From NCBI GenBank assembly GCA_022828595.1, contig JAKGHH010000001.1:206913813-206977812 (forward strand): a stretch of DNA of 64,000 nt, read 5' to 3'. How positions within the stretch are numbered: position 1 is the stretch's first letter; each line of letters begins with the position of its first letter. The notes under the pieces were generated by a model. The model ran no database searches and had not been told where the DNA came from. It worked only from the letters and a program-made list of their open reading frames with translations. Source of the stretch: Nelumbo lutea. Taxonomy: Eukaryota; Streptophyta; Magnoliopsida; Proteales; Nelumbonaceae. Of the stretch, positions 11,570-23,065 are shown in pieces. A program made the position numbers and the translations under genes.

Positions 11570-13159
11570 ATGAAGATCTCGATTCCTGGTCATCATAATG
11601 TTGGAATTCCAGTAGTTACTTTACCAGTTTATAAATTACCAGAAGCAGAGAATCTTTCTTCTGCACCTGCAACTGTTAGCCCATACCTTCTTTCCTATCA
11701 TCCTTCGTCAGATAATGGCTCTCCAAGATCAAAACAAAGTCTCTCTCTCTCTCTCCATCTCTCTCACATTTAATGATTTCAGAAGAATTTAAGATTGTCA
11801 CTAATGGATCTATCATCATACTGCAGAAAAAGTGGATTCACTGATTGAATGGATGAACAAATTCGGCAAGAAAGCAGACAGTTTTGCGAATGGAGTCCGC
11901 GAGCATGGTTGGTATCTATATCTTAAAACTTACCTAAAGATGCCAAATTCTAGTTTTGTTCTTGAAAACCAGTTTTCAAACTGACAAACAAGAAAATTTT
12001 CTTCTGGGTTCCTTATTCTAATCTTTTCAAGTTCATCTGTTATTTCAATAAACCAATGGGGAGAAGATTATGACTGTTTCTGTTTACTTGTTTATTCATT
12101 TTGTTGGTGTTGCAGTGAGGTTGGGACCCAAGGTCTCTGAAACTGTGAAACGAAAGTTAAGCTTGGGTGCCAAAATCATTCAAGGAGGTGGGGTGGAGAA
12201 GGTATTCAGACAGATTTTCCAAGTTAGTGAAGGAGAGAAATTGTTGAAGGCCTCCCAATGCTATTTGTCCACAACAGCTGGTCCTATTGCAGGCCTCCTT
12301 TTTATCTCCACTGAAAAGGTTGCTTTCTGCAGTGACAGATCCCTCACATTCTCTTCTCCAAGTGGAGATTTGATCAGAATACCTTACAAGGTAATTCCAG
12401 ACAAAACTTGTAAATTAATTTGTTTTGCCAAGTACCTAGAATCCCAGACAGCCCAAATACAACAGTAGAATGACTACAGATGAGATGAGAGGGACAAAAA
12501 AAAAGTTGGAGAAAATTTTCTTGGATGAGGAATGGCATCCAGGAGATGGATTGGGGGATTTGAACCATTTAAGGTCGGAATCAGAATCAGAACCGGAATC
12601 AAAATCTCTCGAAAAAATCAGAATCAAAACAGACAAGAATCGGAATGAAAATTGAAACCAGCTGAAATAGGATTTCATTCCCAATGGAGAGGGAGAGAAT
12701 GGCCATTTCCTCAAATGGGGGAATGCCATTCCATCAGGAATTTCCATCTAACCAAACAGTTAGAATCAGAATGGCCCAATTCCAGACCCATATTCCCGCG
12801 ACCCAAACAAAACCTTAAATTAATTATTAATTTGAGAACATTCCCTCAACTTTATGTTTCTCTATTATTTTGTGTCAAACCAAACCCAGCTTTAAGGTCA
12901 TAAGTTGCTTCATAAATTCATCCTTAATTTGTTAGACATTCTTCGGAGGAATTCCATTGACATGTTAGTGATTTCTCTACAGGTTTTGATTCCGCTGAGC
13001 AAGATCAATAGAGTCAATCAAAGCGAAAATGTGGATAAACCAAACAGAAAGTACATAGAAATTGTAACGGTGGACAATTTTGACTTCTGGTTTATGGGAT
13101 TTCTAAATCACCGTAAGTCACTCAAGCATCTCCAACGGGCCATCTCTCAACCTATCTAA
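11570..13159 (+). CDS. GEM-like protein (GRAM domain), four exons
   Basis: Host gene of 233 codons in exons 11570-11738, 11827-11907, 12116-12390 and 12983-13159 (TAA). Splice phases are consistent: phase 1, phase 1, phase 0. Introns 2 and 3 have good GT..TTGCAG and GT..CTACAG sites; intron 1 uses a weaker donor, GTCTCT. The first 83 residues are variable. From residue 84 the protein is strongly GEM-like: RLGPKVSETVKRKLSLGAK, then a GRAM domain from about residue 110 (VFRQIF, CYLSTTAGPIAGLLFIS, KVAFCSDRSL), IPLSKINRVNQS, and near the end KYIEIVTVDNFDFWFMGF. The family (GEM, FIP1 and ABA-responsive GRAM proteins) binds membranes or partner proteins, and some members respond to abscisic acid; the specific role here is unknown. 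Length fits the GEM-like 4/5/8 group. No break is visible and it is the only intact host gene recognised here. Confidence 0.9.
12573..12815. mobile_element. Tourist-like MITE in intron 3 of the GEM-like gene
   Basis: A 243-bp copy related to the element at 9757-10036, flanked by TAA (12570-12572 and 12816-12818). It has the same interior ('tcaaatgggggaatgccattcc') but has lost the outer part of the left terminal repeat. It makes up about 40 percent of the 592-nt third intron. The splice sites are untouched, so the gene should still be spliced. Confidence 0.7.
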
Positions 13160-13414
13160 AACCGAGTTTCTATAGGTCTCTGAAATGATTCCAAGATAAA
13201 GCAAATTTTCCCTGGCTTCATTAAATGTTCTTATACAAAATTGAAAAAAAAGAAAAAAAAAAGCTCGAACATTATTGCACATTTTTGTATAAATTTTTCA
13301 ATAATCAATTTGAGAGTGTACTCTAGTTCTTCTAATTTGTGTGGATACGCAGAACCCTTCACATTTTAACGTTCAATATTCAAGATTCTGCTCAACCCAA
13401 CAAAACCCAATACT

Positions 13415-13686
13415 TGGGTTTGGATACATCAATGCGTGCATGATTCTTATTTCTTTGTACAAATGCATGGGAGTGCAAATAAATAAAAATACAAATTCTG
13501 GTTTGATTTTGGTTTGGGTTTTACTTTCTTCTGCTTCATGTCTTATTTTACCTCATTTATATCGTAATGAAACAAAATAAAGTAAAATTTAAAACACAAA
13601 ATAAATCAAAATTTGCACCGAAATGATTTGCATTATCATAATTTTGCATCAGTACAAATAACTTTGCATTGCAACCAAATGCAGCC
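13415..13686. mobile_element. Possible Tourist-like MITE downstream of the GEM-like gene
   Basis: The right end 'gcattgcaaccaaatgcagcc' followed by TAA (13687-13689) closely resembles the MITE end at 6031. The left end is less certain; 'gggtttggatacatcaatgcg' near 13415 could be its degraded partner. Confidence 0.35.
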
Positions 13687-14827
13687 TAATTTGCAAATAT
13701 GGTCTAAGTTCATTTCATTGTAAAAGGGGTGCAAAATAGGGTTATATAACAACTGAATTTTCTCATTCAAGAACCTGCTCAACTGAACTCAACAAGTTCC
13801 AATTCCAACTGTTTGGTTTGGTTGTATGAATCTTGTTCTGATCTCCCTTTAAAAGTTTATGAAATTTTGCCCTTCAAATCCTTCCGCCCACACTCAAAAG
13901 CTCAATGGGAGAACACAAAACCTATTGAGAAGCTTCTTTTTCCAATGTTCTTCAAGTCTTCCACCACCCAAGTATTTGTTTCTCCAATTATTTTTCTACC
14001 CATTGATAAGTTGATCTCTCTCTATTATTCAAAATGTTCCTCCCAGCAACACAAACAGAAGGGACAAAGAATAGAGAGTATGCCTTCCCACAAAGGACAA
14101 ATAGAGAAGACAAATAAGTTGTTCTCTCTCTACTTTTTCTTCTTCCTCATATTGAGAAAACTTTTGTTTATGTATTTAAAAAAGGACATGGTATATTTAG
14201 TAATAATTGGGTTCTCAGTTGATCAATTAGGTAGTTTATCCATAAAAAAATGAATTAGATAGTTGTTTCATATTTTTGTTCCAACTTAGGACGGGAGAGA
14301 AGAGCTACTAACTTTGATTAGTAACTGTTTGGGAAGGTAAATTTAGTTGGGAAGTTATATGTTTTATCGGAGTTGTGATGTGGCACTAATTGGTTGTACC
14401 TTAGCTTCACCACATGACAAAATTTAAAACCTCTTTCTGAGCTACGAGGTAATTAGCCATTTTTGGGAAATAACATAACTAAATTGAATCAATTATGAAA
14501 TTTCTTTTACAAAGAACAATTCAAATAAATGATTAACCAAGTATTTTAAGCAAGTGATTAACATATCTGATCGATGGGACTAACCCTTGTAAGTTTTTTA
14601 TTTAAAAATGTGTTAGCTTATTTTCTACATGATATATTTTTTCTTTACTTATCATTAGCTCCCCAAGAGAGTATTTTCAGTTTTGACCCAAGCAACACCT
14701 CCATTGATACTTATTTTCATTTGCTTCTAATTGAAGAGATCATAATAGTTTATTGGTATTTAATGACTGCCTCACAACAAAGAAGAGGGGAAAATAGATA
14801 AAGACCTCTGAAAGTTGGTAATATATA
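13687..14827. other. Intergenic plant DNA
   Basis: No supported gene. A 146-codon frame at 13813-14253 has no ATG at its start, low-complexity content and no recognisable domain. The region is AT-rich and ends at the solo LTR. Confidence 0.5.
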
Positions 14828-16719
14828 TGATGTGTGCACAATTTCAATATAACTTTTGGTGTTTATGCATGGTTTTGATGTTGATTTGTGTGAATTCGTA
14901 CCCCAATTTAGCTTGATTTCAGGAAGTTATCAAAAGGGGACAAGTCTAGGGAAAAAGAGCATAAAATCATGCTAAATGAGGCCAAATAGAAGGTGATACA
15001 ACCCAACTGGGAGCAAGGCCCAGCCGAGAGGTCAAAGGAGGGTCATTCGGCCCATGCAGCCCGTGCTGCACTCTTTGGGAAAGCCCAAAGAGAGAGCACA
15101 ACCGAAGCTCTCCAATGGAGCCTATTCGGCCCAGCAATGAGGAGGCCCATTTGCAGATCAAGAGCAGCTCAAGAGTAGCCCAAAGTGCAGCCCAAGGAGC
15201 CTAAAGGCGGGAAACTTTCTAAAAGAGAGAAAGGAGGCGTTAAGTGAAAAACAAGGCTAATTGGGTAATTCTGGATAATTTCGGCACCGAATAATAATCT
15301 GGGTATAACTCTCTCATCTAGACTCTGATTGAGATGAGTCAAGATGAGATGGAAAGATAAAGAAAAGTTCTATAACTTTCATGTTTTGAGTTTTGAATTG
15401 GGGTCAAAATCGAGCCCGAATTATCTAGAACCCCATTGTAGAACTTTCTAGATGAGAGAATTTTCTAGAGGAGAGAACTTTCTAGATGGGAGAACTTTTT
15501 AGAGGAGGAAAGGGGCTGAGGAGAAGGCTATAAAAGGAGAAGAGAGCCAAGGGAAAAGGGGTCCAACATCTGATTTCAAACTCTCCTTGAACTCTTGTTC
15601 TAAGAGAGAAGAAGAGAGAGAGAGATAGGCACAAGAGAGGAGAAGAGAGGAGGAACAGGCAGCTTCAAGAGAAGAAGAAGCTGAATTCGAAGGGGGAGAA
15701 AGCAATTGGAGATCAAGGTTTCATCCTCACTTGATTTCTGCACAAATTGGTAATCGAATTCAGCTAAGATTTATGTAATTTCTCCATCAAATTTTCCTTT
15801 CTTGCTGTAGTCAAAGCTTGTATTATGCAAATTCAATTCTGTAATTTGTTTTCTAAGTTCATTCGATTAAAGTAGATTCAATCTTGAAGTTTCTTGTTTG
15901 GAATTTCAATTGTGGATTGTTGGCCAAATTGCTATTTTGAATTTTCAGATCATGAATTTACAAGGTCTGAATTACTATTTTCCAATCTCAGATCTGTAAA
16001 TTCAGATCATGAAATAGTGAGATCCGAATTGCCATTCTATAAAATCAGATCTGTGATTTCAGATCATGAACTTGTAATACCTGAATTACTTGAGAAAGAA
16101 TTCAGGTAGCTTTAATTCAGTCTATCCAAATTGTTCCTCTTTCTTGGAATTCCTAGAGTACTTGAGAAAGATTCTAAGATTTTAGATCTGCCAATCAAGA
16201 GCCGAATTGAGTGCAAGGTTAGAGATAACTTGCACAATTCGATTGGTATTCATTCAGTTGAGTTAATGATCATCCAACTGAAATGAAGCCCTAGAATTGC
16301 TAGATCTGAATGCATGCATGGGAATTAGATCCTTGATAGAGATATAAGACCATCACTCATGCATAGATTGAACATGCGCTCGAGAGAGGCCATTCATTGC
16401 TTTGGGATTTCACCAAACCAAGGCTGAATCCTATTCTACTCGAATTGCCTAGAAAACTAGTTGCTGAATTTATTTTTCTATGCATCTTTAGCTTATCTCC
16501 TCACTTGCATACAAGGTGTTTAGTCCAATGTGTTAGAAATAGCTTTGTAGTTAGAATTTCAGATTTTCATTAATTTTACATTTCGGCTGATCAGATAATA
16601 GTAGACTGATTTATTACTAGTAATTACTACATAAGTCCTTGTGGGAACGATACTCTACTCACTACTCTATTACTTGAGCGGCTAGTGCACTTGCTAGTGT
16701 CACAATGAGCCACACATCA
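14828..16719 (+). mobile_element. Solo LTR, same family as 59415-60976
   Basis: About 1.9 kb from TGATGTGTGCAC to AGCCACACATCA. The last 80 bases (the 'gggaacgatac' block, then 'gtgcacttgctagtgtcac') are the reverse complement of the start of the solo LTR at 59415, and the first 50 bases align with its other end. TATAAAAGG at about 15533 fits an LTR promoter. Flanks ATATA (left) and AGTTC (right) do not match, so the locus was rearranged or the left end is misplaced. It contains three 57-bp repeats and no genes. Lineage not assigned. Confidence 0.65.
15946..16107 (+). repeat. 57-bp tandem repeats inside the solo LTR
   Basis: The word 'cagatcatga' recurs at 15946, 16003 and 16060, an exact 57-bp period, with diverged unit bodies containing 'gaattacta' or 'gaattgcca' and 'cagatctgt'. 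They lie downstream of the TATA box, in the presumed transcribed leader part of the LTR. Confidence 0.75.
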
Positions 16720-16779
16720 AGTTCATTGTAGTAAGAGGAGTTCATAACATCACTCTAGATATGATGGTTAGCTATTAGT

Positions 16780-17502
16780 TGTTGGGTTTCCCTCCTCATG
16801 TGGAAGTGGGACCCACTCATGTATTGGGTTGCCTTGGTCAATATGCGAGTGACTTAAGAAAGACGTATAGTTGTGAGACTCTTGGCATTCTCTCATTAGT
16901 GAGAAATAAACAAATTGTCATGTCTTGGTTCATGTTAGTGGAAGGTGGGACCCACTCTCCACTATGTTTTGGCTTTCTCTACAAGTCTCATTTTGTCCTA
17001 GTGTAAAGAGTCTCTTGGCATTCTAGTAACTTACATTTGTATCATCTTTTGTGAACAAGAATACTTCAATCAACTGTTTTGGTTGTTGTTTCACACTTAT
17101 TTCGTTAAGTTTGGTGATTTTCTTGACTCTACAAAGTTTTGTGAGGGCTTGGATAACTTTGTTTGATGAGATCTTTGTCATGTTTGCTTATTGAAATACT
17201 TCTTATTTGATAATTGTTTTCTATGTATCCAAGAGAGTTTGTTATCTTTTCAAGTAGTCATCTACTAATTGGAACTAGAGAAGTTGTAACCCCATTATTT
17301 TATTGATAGTGGAAGTTTTCTAGGTTAGTACCCCATGGTTTTTCCTCTTCACATTGGAGAGGTTTTCCACGTTAAAAATTCCGATGCACCATTTCTCTTA
17401 TGGTGTTTGATTATTTCTCTCTATGAACATTACTTGTTATTTCTCCTTTGTCATTTATATTGTTGATTTACACATTGTTAACAAAGGATTTTAATCCCAA
17501 CA
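16780..17502 (+). mobile_element. 5' LTR of a truncated copia element
   Basis: A 723-bp LTR with perfect 7-bp inverted ends, TGTTGGG..CCCAACA. It is followed at 17506-17517 by TAGTATCAGAGC, one base off the TGGTATCAGAGC primer-binding site for initiator methionine tRNA used by copia elements. A gag relic follows. No 3' LTR of this family is seen in the window. Confidence 0.75.
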
Positions 17503-17527
17503 AAGTAGTATCAGAGCTTTGGTTGAT

Positions 17528-18000
17528 GTAATTTGGGTGTTTAAATCCTAGATGTTGGTACAAGTCATATGATTATGCTGAATGGGAAAAATTGGACCAT
17601 TTGAAAACCTAAGAATGGAAGATCTATTGTATTGTAGGGACTTGTATGCACCTATTGAAGGAAAAGAAGCCAATCCGGAAGGGACATTCATTAGGGAATG
17701 GAAGAAATTTGATAAAAAACATATGTAGATGTTATTAGACAATGGATTGAAAATAGTGTTTTTCATCATGTTTCTATAGAAACTTCAACACTCTCTTTGG
17801 AAAAAGTTGGAAAGTCTATATGAAAGAAAAACAATGAGAAACAAAGCTTTCTTAATTAGAAAGCTTGTGAATCTGAAGTTCAAGAAAGGTACATCAATTA
17901 CAGAGCATTTGAATGAAATGCAAAGCATTGTGAATCATCTCTCCTTTATGAAAATGGTGTTAGATGATGAACTGCAAGCCTTGTTGTTATTTTGGCTATG
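17528..18000 (+). pseudogene. Copia gag fragment (Tork-like)
   Basis: Degenerate start of a copia gag. The conserved part (17807-18000) reads LESLYERKTMRNKAFLIRK, then LNLKFKKGTSITEHLNE-type text and FMKMVLDDELQALL, which matches the gag (UBN2/retrotran-gag) block of Tork-type elements. The upstream part (17560-17800) has several stops. The frame ends at about 18000 in unrelated sequence, and zinc knuckle, protease and pol are absent. This is a dead, truncated copy. Confidence 0.7.
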
Positions 18001-18297
18001 TTTGGTTCACTACATTGGGCCTCATGCATTCTTTTAATTCTTGCTAATTCTAGACAAGAATGGGCAAGAATGAATAATATCAAAGTGTTTGGTTACAAAG
18101 AGGTCGGATCAAGGGTGCCTTGGAGATGAAAGCAGTTTGGCTTCCCCCCTATTTTTAGCCAAAGAGGTCATAGCATAGGTCAGCTTGACCAGATCACCAA
18201 TGCGGGTGGTTAGGTTTTGGAGTGGCAGCTTGTCGATACGAGGTGGCGTTCCATACTTAGAATTTTTACTTACTTTCTAAACTTTGATGTACGTAGG
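18001..18297. other. Unassigned spacer
   Basis: Junction sequence between the copia gag stump and the old Tat integrase. It contains 'gtttggtt' words as in MITE ends (near 18000 and 18085) but no complete element. The part from about 18110 may be the 3' untranslated region of the minus-strand Tat relic. Confidence 0.4.
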
Positions 18298-19104
18298 TCA
18301 GAACTTGGGTAATGTTCGCAGGTTTTCAATGTTCCACGTGTGGGAGAACTACCTTCCCTTAAGGGTTTCAAGCTCATGCATCCCTTCACCAATCACCTTG
18401 CATACCCTATATTGTCCTTCCAAGTTAGAACCTACCTTTCTCGAACCAGGCTCAGGTACCATTACTTTCCTAAGTATAGGTCACCAAATCAGAATTGGTG
18501 TCTCTTAACTCAGGTGGTATAGTATTAGGCTACACTTTGTTAGTAGGCTATAGTCTAGATGTAAGCTAAGTCACAAACTTCTTCTACTAAGTCTAGTTTG
18601 GTCTGCAACTTGTCATCATTTGCCTCTTCTTTGTATGCCTCTGATCACAAAGTAGGCACCTCGATCTTGGTAGGGATGACGATCTTGGTCCTATAAATTA
18701 AGTTGAGCAGGGTCTTGCTGATTGCCATATTGATTGTGGTGCATTGAGCCCATAAAACACTAGGCAATTCATCCACCCACAAACCCTTAGCTCAAGAAAG
18801 ATGAGCTTTAACACACCACAAGATTGTTCTATTGGTCACCTTGGCTTGCCCATTTACCTATGGATAATCTATCACAGTGAAGTTTTGCTAAATACCTATC
18901 TCAAATTGGCTTGCCCAGTTTTGGAAATTGATGTCTTCGAACTGCTTCCTGTTGTTTGAGATCAACACATGTAGGAGTCTGAAACGAAAAATGATGTTTC
19001 TCCAAAAGAAATTTTTTATGTTCTAAGCTTTGATAGATACTAGTGGCTCAGCCTATAGCCACTTGGAAAAATAATCTAATACAACAACTGAAAACCTTCT
19101 CTAC
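18298..19104 (-). pseudogene. Tat (Retand-type) integrase relic, split by the copia composite
   Basis: On the minus strand one frame can be followed from 19104 to a stop at 18298-18300, broken by many stops. Recognisable parts are DYFSKW, QFEDINFQNW, VTNRTI, AKGLWVDELPSVLWA, and the tail NIENLR. This is the catalytic core and C-terminus of a Retand-type integrase. The upstream part of the same core (GPFAPATK, preceded by a degenerate copy of the first catalytic aspartate region) lies beyond the copia insertion at 30560-30615, so this is the target into which the copia element inserted. Heavily decayed, and probably the oldest retroelement layer here. Confidence 0.75.
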
Positions 19105-19752
19105 TGTTAGACAATTTTGAATGCCCTTAGCTTCAATCAAAATGATGTACTTTATGAGTTTATAGTAAATGAATAAAAGTGCTTATTTGATTCATGTTCC
19201 CTTGGTATGTTTCTGTGTAATACCCTTAAATGGACACTTAATGAGACTCGTGTTAGTTTAGAATGTTCACAGCCAGTGGGTCGGTCTGGGGAGACCTATC
19301 CTGACAAGGCTGACACTGTGGTGCCACCAAGTCGGTTGGGGTGGCTTGTCTCAACTACCAGGGTGAGACCCTAGGCACATACAGTGTGGGATTAATTGAA
19401 TCTTTGAACTGGACCAGATTTCCAGTATTGCCCTGGACCTTGGAGATTGATGGGCAAAACTGGAAAGTTACACCCGACCCCTAGACTCGATTATGATATT
19501 GCACTAGGTGCTGGATTGGGCTGTCTTTGATGTACCAATCAGTGAGATCCTTAGCGGGGGTCAAAACCTGGGTATGTTGGGACAGTCTGAGAATTCATCT
19601 GAGTGAGTGATCATAGTGACAGGATCGGCCCCTTTATCGGACAAAGGTAATGATCGGGGATGCACTCTCACTAATGGAAACCAGGACTGCCGGTAGCCAA
19701 TTTCAATCGTAGAAATTGGTTTGGCAAAATATATTTTATATGAGATATAAAA

Positions 19753-19801
<49 letters not shown>

Positions 19802-20811
19802 GGTTTCAAAATATTTGCAAAAGGTTTTAATTCCCGGGATCCATACTTGAGAGAGTGCAACACAGTTCCTTGCAGCCGAGGGAGAGGTCCTCTCTTGTCG
19901 GGCAGTGTATGATCATTATGGGCTGAGAGGTTAAGTGTAAGGCCATTGAGGATAATACCTGATGGGATAATCTTGCATCTGCCCACAGTCCCTGGGTGTT
20001 ACAAGGTGGCTTGGCCCAGGGACCACTTAGAGTAAGTGTTGGGCCCATAGAGCCCATCTGATGGGTTTCAGGGGGTGCACTGTCCATAACAGTGTATTCG
20101 GCCAGGCCTTGTAACAAAGGCTGGGCTGAACCCATGTGGCTGATGTGTAGATCAATGTTTGGGTCCCACACCATACAAGGAAGCCCAACTGGGCAGCAGT
20201 TTGGAAGGCTTAATGAATACATAACCCTAAATGGGCCTTAAGCCCATTTCGAACTGGGCTAATTTGATTAGTCTTTAAGGGGTGAATTCAAAGATAAGAT
20301 CAGCTGATAGGATTGGGCCCACACCCTATCCACTCATAGAGTCCAAGATCTAAATGATATTTAGATTTGGAAACTTCCTAATTAGATTAGGAGCTGGTTG
20401 ATCTAATCCACAGATAAGATAAGGATTATCCCTTATCTTAAAGGGACTTCTAATCCAGATATGATTTGGGTTAGCAACTCCTAATGGAATTAGGAGCTGA
20501 TCCCTTTAAGTCTATAAAAGGAAGAGGGGGTGGCAGCCTTTAGACATCCAACACAACAGACAACTAGCAGTCTTGTCTTCAGAGTTGAGATCACAGAAGA
20601 GAGAATTCTGCACCCTGCAAATTCTCTTTAGCTGCCTCCTTCCTGCAGCCACCGCCTATAGCAGTTCAATATCCATTCCTTGGGAGAAATCAAGATTGGA
20701 TCTTGATTCCAATCTTTTGGAGAAAAGAATGGTAGGAGTTGTATTCACAAACCGTCCAGGTGATTCTTGGGAAGAATTAGGTTCTTAGGAAGGACACTGT
20801 TGATTCTGCTC
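19105..20811 (+). repeat. LTR1 of the copia composite, 3'-truncated
   Basis: Starts TGTTAGACA directly after TCTAC and stops at 'gattctgctc', where LTR2 begins without a spacer. Relative to LTR3 the last ~270 bp are missing. It carries an expanded AT microsatellite at 19754-19799 that the other two LTRs have only as a few repeats. Confidence 0.85.
19754..19799. repeat. (TA)n microsatellite in LTR1
   Basis: About 46 bp of pure TA repeats. At the same place LTR2 and LTR3 have 'gtatatatatta' only, so the expansion happened in this copy after the LTRs separated. Confidence 0.9.
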
Positions 20812-23051
20812 TGTTAGACAGTTATGTATGCCCTTAGCTTCAATCAAATTGATGTACTTTATGAGTTTATTGTAAATGAATAAAAGTGCATATTTGATTC
20901 ATGTTCCCTTGGTATGTTTCTGTGTAATACCCTTAAATTGGACACTTAATGAGACTCGTGTTAGTTTAGAATGTTCACAGCCAGTGGGTCGGTTTGGGGA
21001 GACCTATCCTGACAAGGCTGACACAATGCTGCCACCAAGTCGGTTGGGGTGGCTTGTCTCAGCCACCGGGGTGAGACCCTAGGCACATACAGTGTGGGAT
21101 TAATTGAATCTTTGAACTGGACCAGATTTCCAGTATTGCCCTGGACCTTGGAGATTGATGGGCAAAACTGAAAAGTTACACCTGACCCCTAGACTTGATT
21201 ATGATACTGCACTAGGTGTCGGATTGGGCTGTCTTTGATAAACCAATCAGTGAGATCCTTAGCGGGGATCAAAACTTGGCTATGTTGGGACAGTCTGAGA
21301 ATTCATCTGAGTGGGTGATCATAGTGACAGGATTAGCCCCTTTGTCGGACAAAGGTAATGATCGGGGATGCACTCTCACTGATGGAAACCAAGACTATGG
21401 CCAGTCGTTTTCAATCGTTGAGATTTGTTTTGCAAAATATATTTTATATGAGATATAAAAAGTATATATATTATGGTTTTGAAATGTTTGCAAAAGGTTT
21501 TAATTCCCGGGATCCATACTTGAGAGAGTGCAACACTGTTCCTTGTAGCCGAGGGATAGGTCCTCTCTTGTCGAGCAGTGTATGATCATTATGGGTTGAG
21601 AGGTTAAGTGTAAGGCCATTGAGGATAATACCTGATGGGCTAATCTTGCATCTGCCCATAGTCCCTGGGTGTTACAAGGTGGCTTGGCCCAGGGACCACT
21701 TAGGCTAAGTGTTGGGCCCATAGAGCCCATCTGATGGGTTTCAGGGGGTGCACTATCCATAACAGTGTATTCGTCCAGGCCTTGTAACAAAGGCTAGACT
21801 GAACCCATGTGGCTGATGTGTAGATCAATGTTTGGGTCCCACGCCATACAAGGAAGCCCAACTGGGCAGCAGTTTGGAAGGTTTAATGAATACATAACCC
21901 TAAATGGGCCTTAAGCCCATTTCGAACTAGGCTAATTTGATTAGTCTTTAAGGGGCGAATTCTGAGATAAGATCAGCTGATACGATTGGGCCCACACCCT
22001 ATCCACTCAGAGAGTCCAAGATCTAAATGAGATTTAGATTTGGAAACTTCCTAATTAGATTAGGAGCTAGCATATCTAATTTGCAGATAAGATAAGGATT
22101 ATCCCTTATCTTAAAGGGACTCCTAATCCAAATATGATTTGGGTTAGCAACTCCTAATGGGATTAGGAGTTGATCCCTTTAAGTCTATAAAAGGAAGAGG
22201 GAGCGGCAGCCTTTAGATATCCAAGAAACTCACCAGCAATAGTCTTGTCTTTAGAGCAGAGATCACAGAAGAGAGAATTCTGCACCCTACAAATACTCTC
22301 TAGCTGCCTCCTTCCTGCAGCCGCCGCCTATTGCAATTCGATCTCCATTGCTTGGGAGAAATCAAGATCAGATCTTGATTCCAATCTTTTGTAGAGAAGA
22401 TTGGTAGGAGTTGTATTCACTAGCCGTTCAGGTGATTCTTGGGAAGAATCAAGTTCTTAGGAAGGACACTGCTGATTCTACTCCACCCTGCACTACGCCA
22501 TCTTTAGTGGAAGCAGATTTTGGTTTCTACCTTGGGCGTGAACACCTCCGTTGAGAGATATTATTTCTCTGTATCAGGTATTATGTCTCTCTCCTCCTTT
22601 TGGTTCAGATCTGGTTTAGTTTATGGTTCAAGAATGATCATTGAAAATACGATTTTCTAAATAGGGAATTCAATTCCTAGTTGAAGGGAAAGAAAAATTT
22701 TTGAAATTCGCCCCCCTTTATTGCGCAATCTTGGGCGTCCATATGATGGATTCCTTATCCCTTCATGCTCCACCTTGCACTGTGCCATCTTCAATGGGAG
22801 CAGATTTTGGTATCTACCTTGGGTGTGAACACCTCCATTGAGAGATATTATTTCTCTGTATCAGGTATTATCTCTCTCTCCTCCTTTTGGTTCAGATCTG
22901 GTTAAGTTTATGGTTCAAGAATGATCCTTGAAAATATGATTTTCTAAATAGGGAATTCGATTCCCAGTTGAAGGGAAGGAAAAATTTTTGAAATTCGCCC
23001 CCTTTCTTCCGCAATCTTGGGCGTTCATATGATGGATTTCCTATCATTTCA
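20812..23051 (+). repeat. LTR2 of the copia composite (5' LTR)
   Basis: Complete LTR from TGTTAGACAG to CTATCATTTCA, adjacent to the primer-binding site. At 2240 bp it is about 310 bp longer than LTR3, mainly because its last part is duplicated in tandem (22481-22767 and 22768-23051, each starting 'ctccacc'). A TATAAAAGG lies near 22185, shared with the other LTRs. Confidence 0.85.
22481..23051 (+). repeat. 287-bp tandem duplication at the end of LTR2
   Basis: Two units, 22481-22767 and 22768-23051, both running from 'ctccacc' through 'ggcgtgaacacctcc', 'ttctctgtatcaggtatta' and 'aaatagggaattc' to the LTR end region. LTR3 has one unit only (about 30277-30559). Confidence 0.85.
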
Positions 23052-23052
23052 G

Positions 23053-23065
23053 TGGTATCAGAGCC
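23053..23065 (+). promoter_or_regulatory. Primer-binding site, initiator Met tRNA
   Basis: TGGTATCAGAGCC one base after LTR2. This is complementary to the 3' end of initiator methionine tRNA, the standard minus-strand primer of plant copia elements. It is intact. Confidence 0.85.

Noticed and set aside
13813..14253. 146-codon open frame downstream of the GEM-like gene
   Set aside because: It starts at a TTG rather than ATG, is rich in Phe, Leu and Lys from AT-rich DNA, and shows no domain or conserved motif.
23053..23065. tRNA gene at the primer-binding site
   Set aside because: Only the short stretch complementary to the tRNA 3' end is present; no cloverleaf follows. The same holds for 17506-17517, 31261-31279 and 51559-51577.
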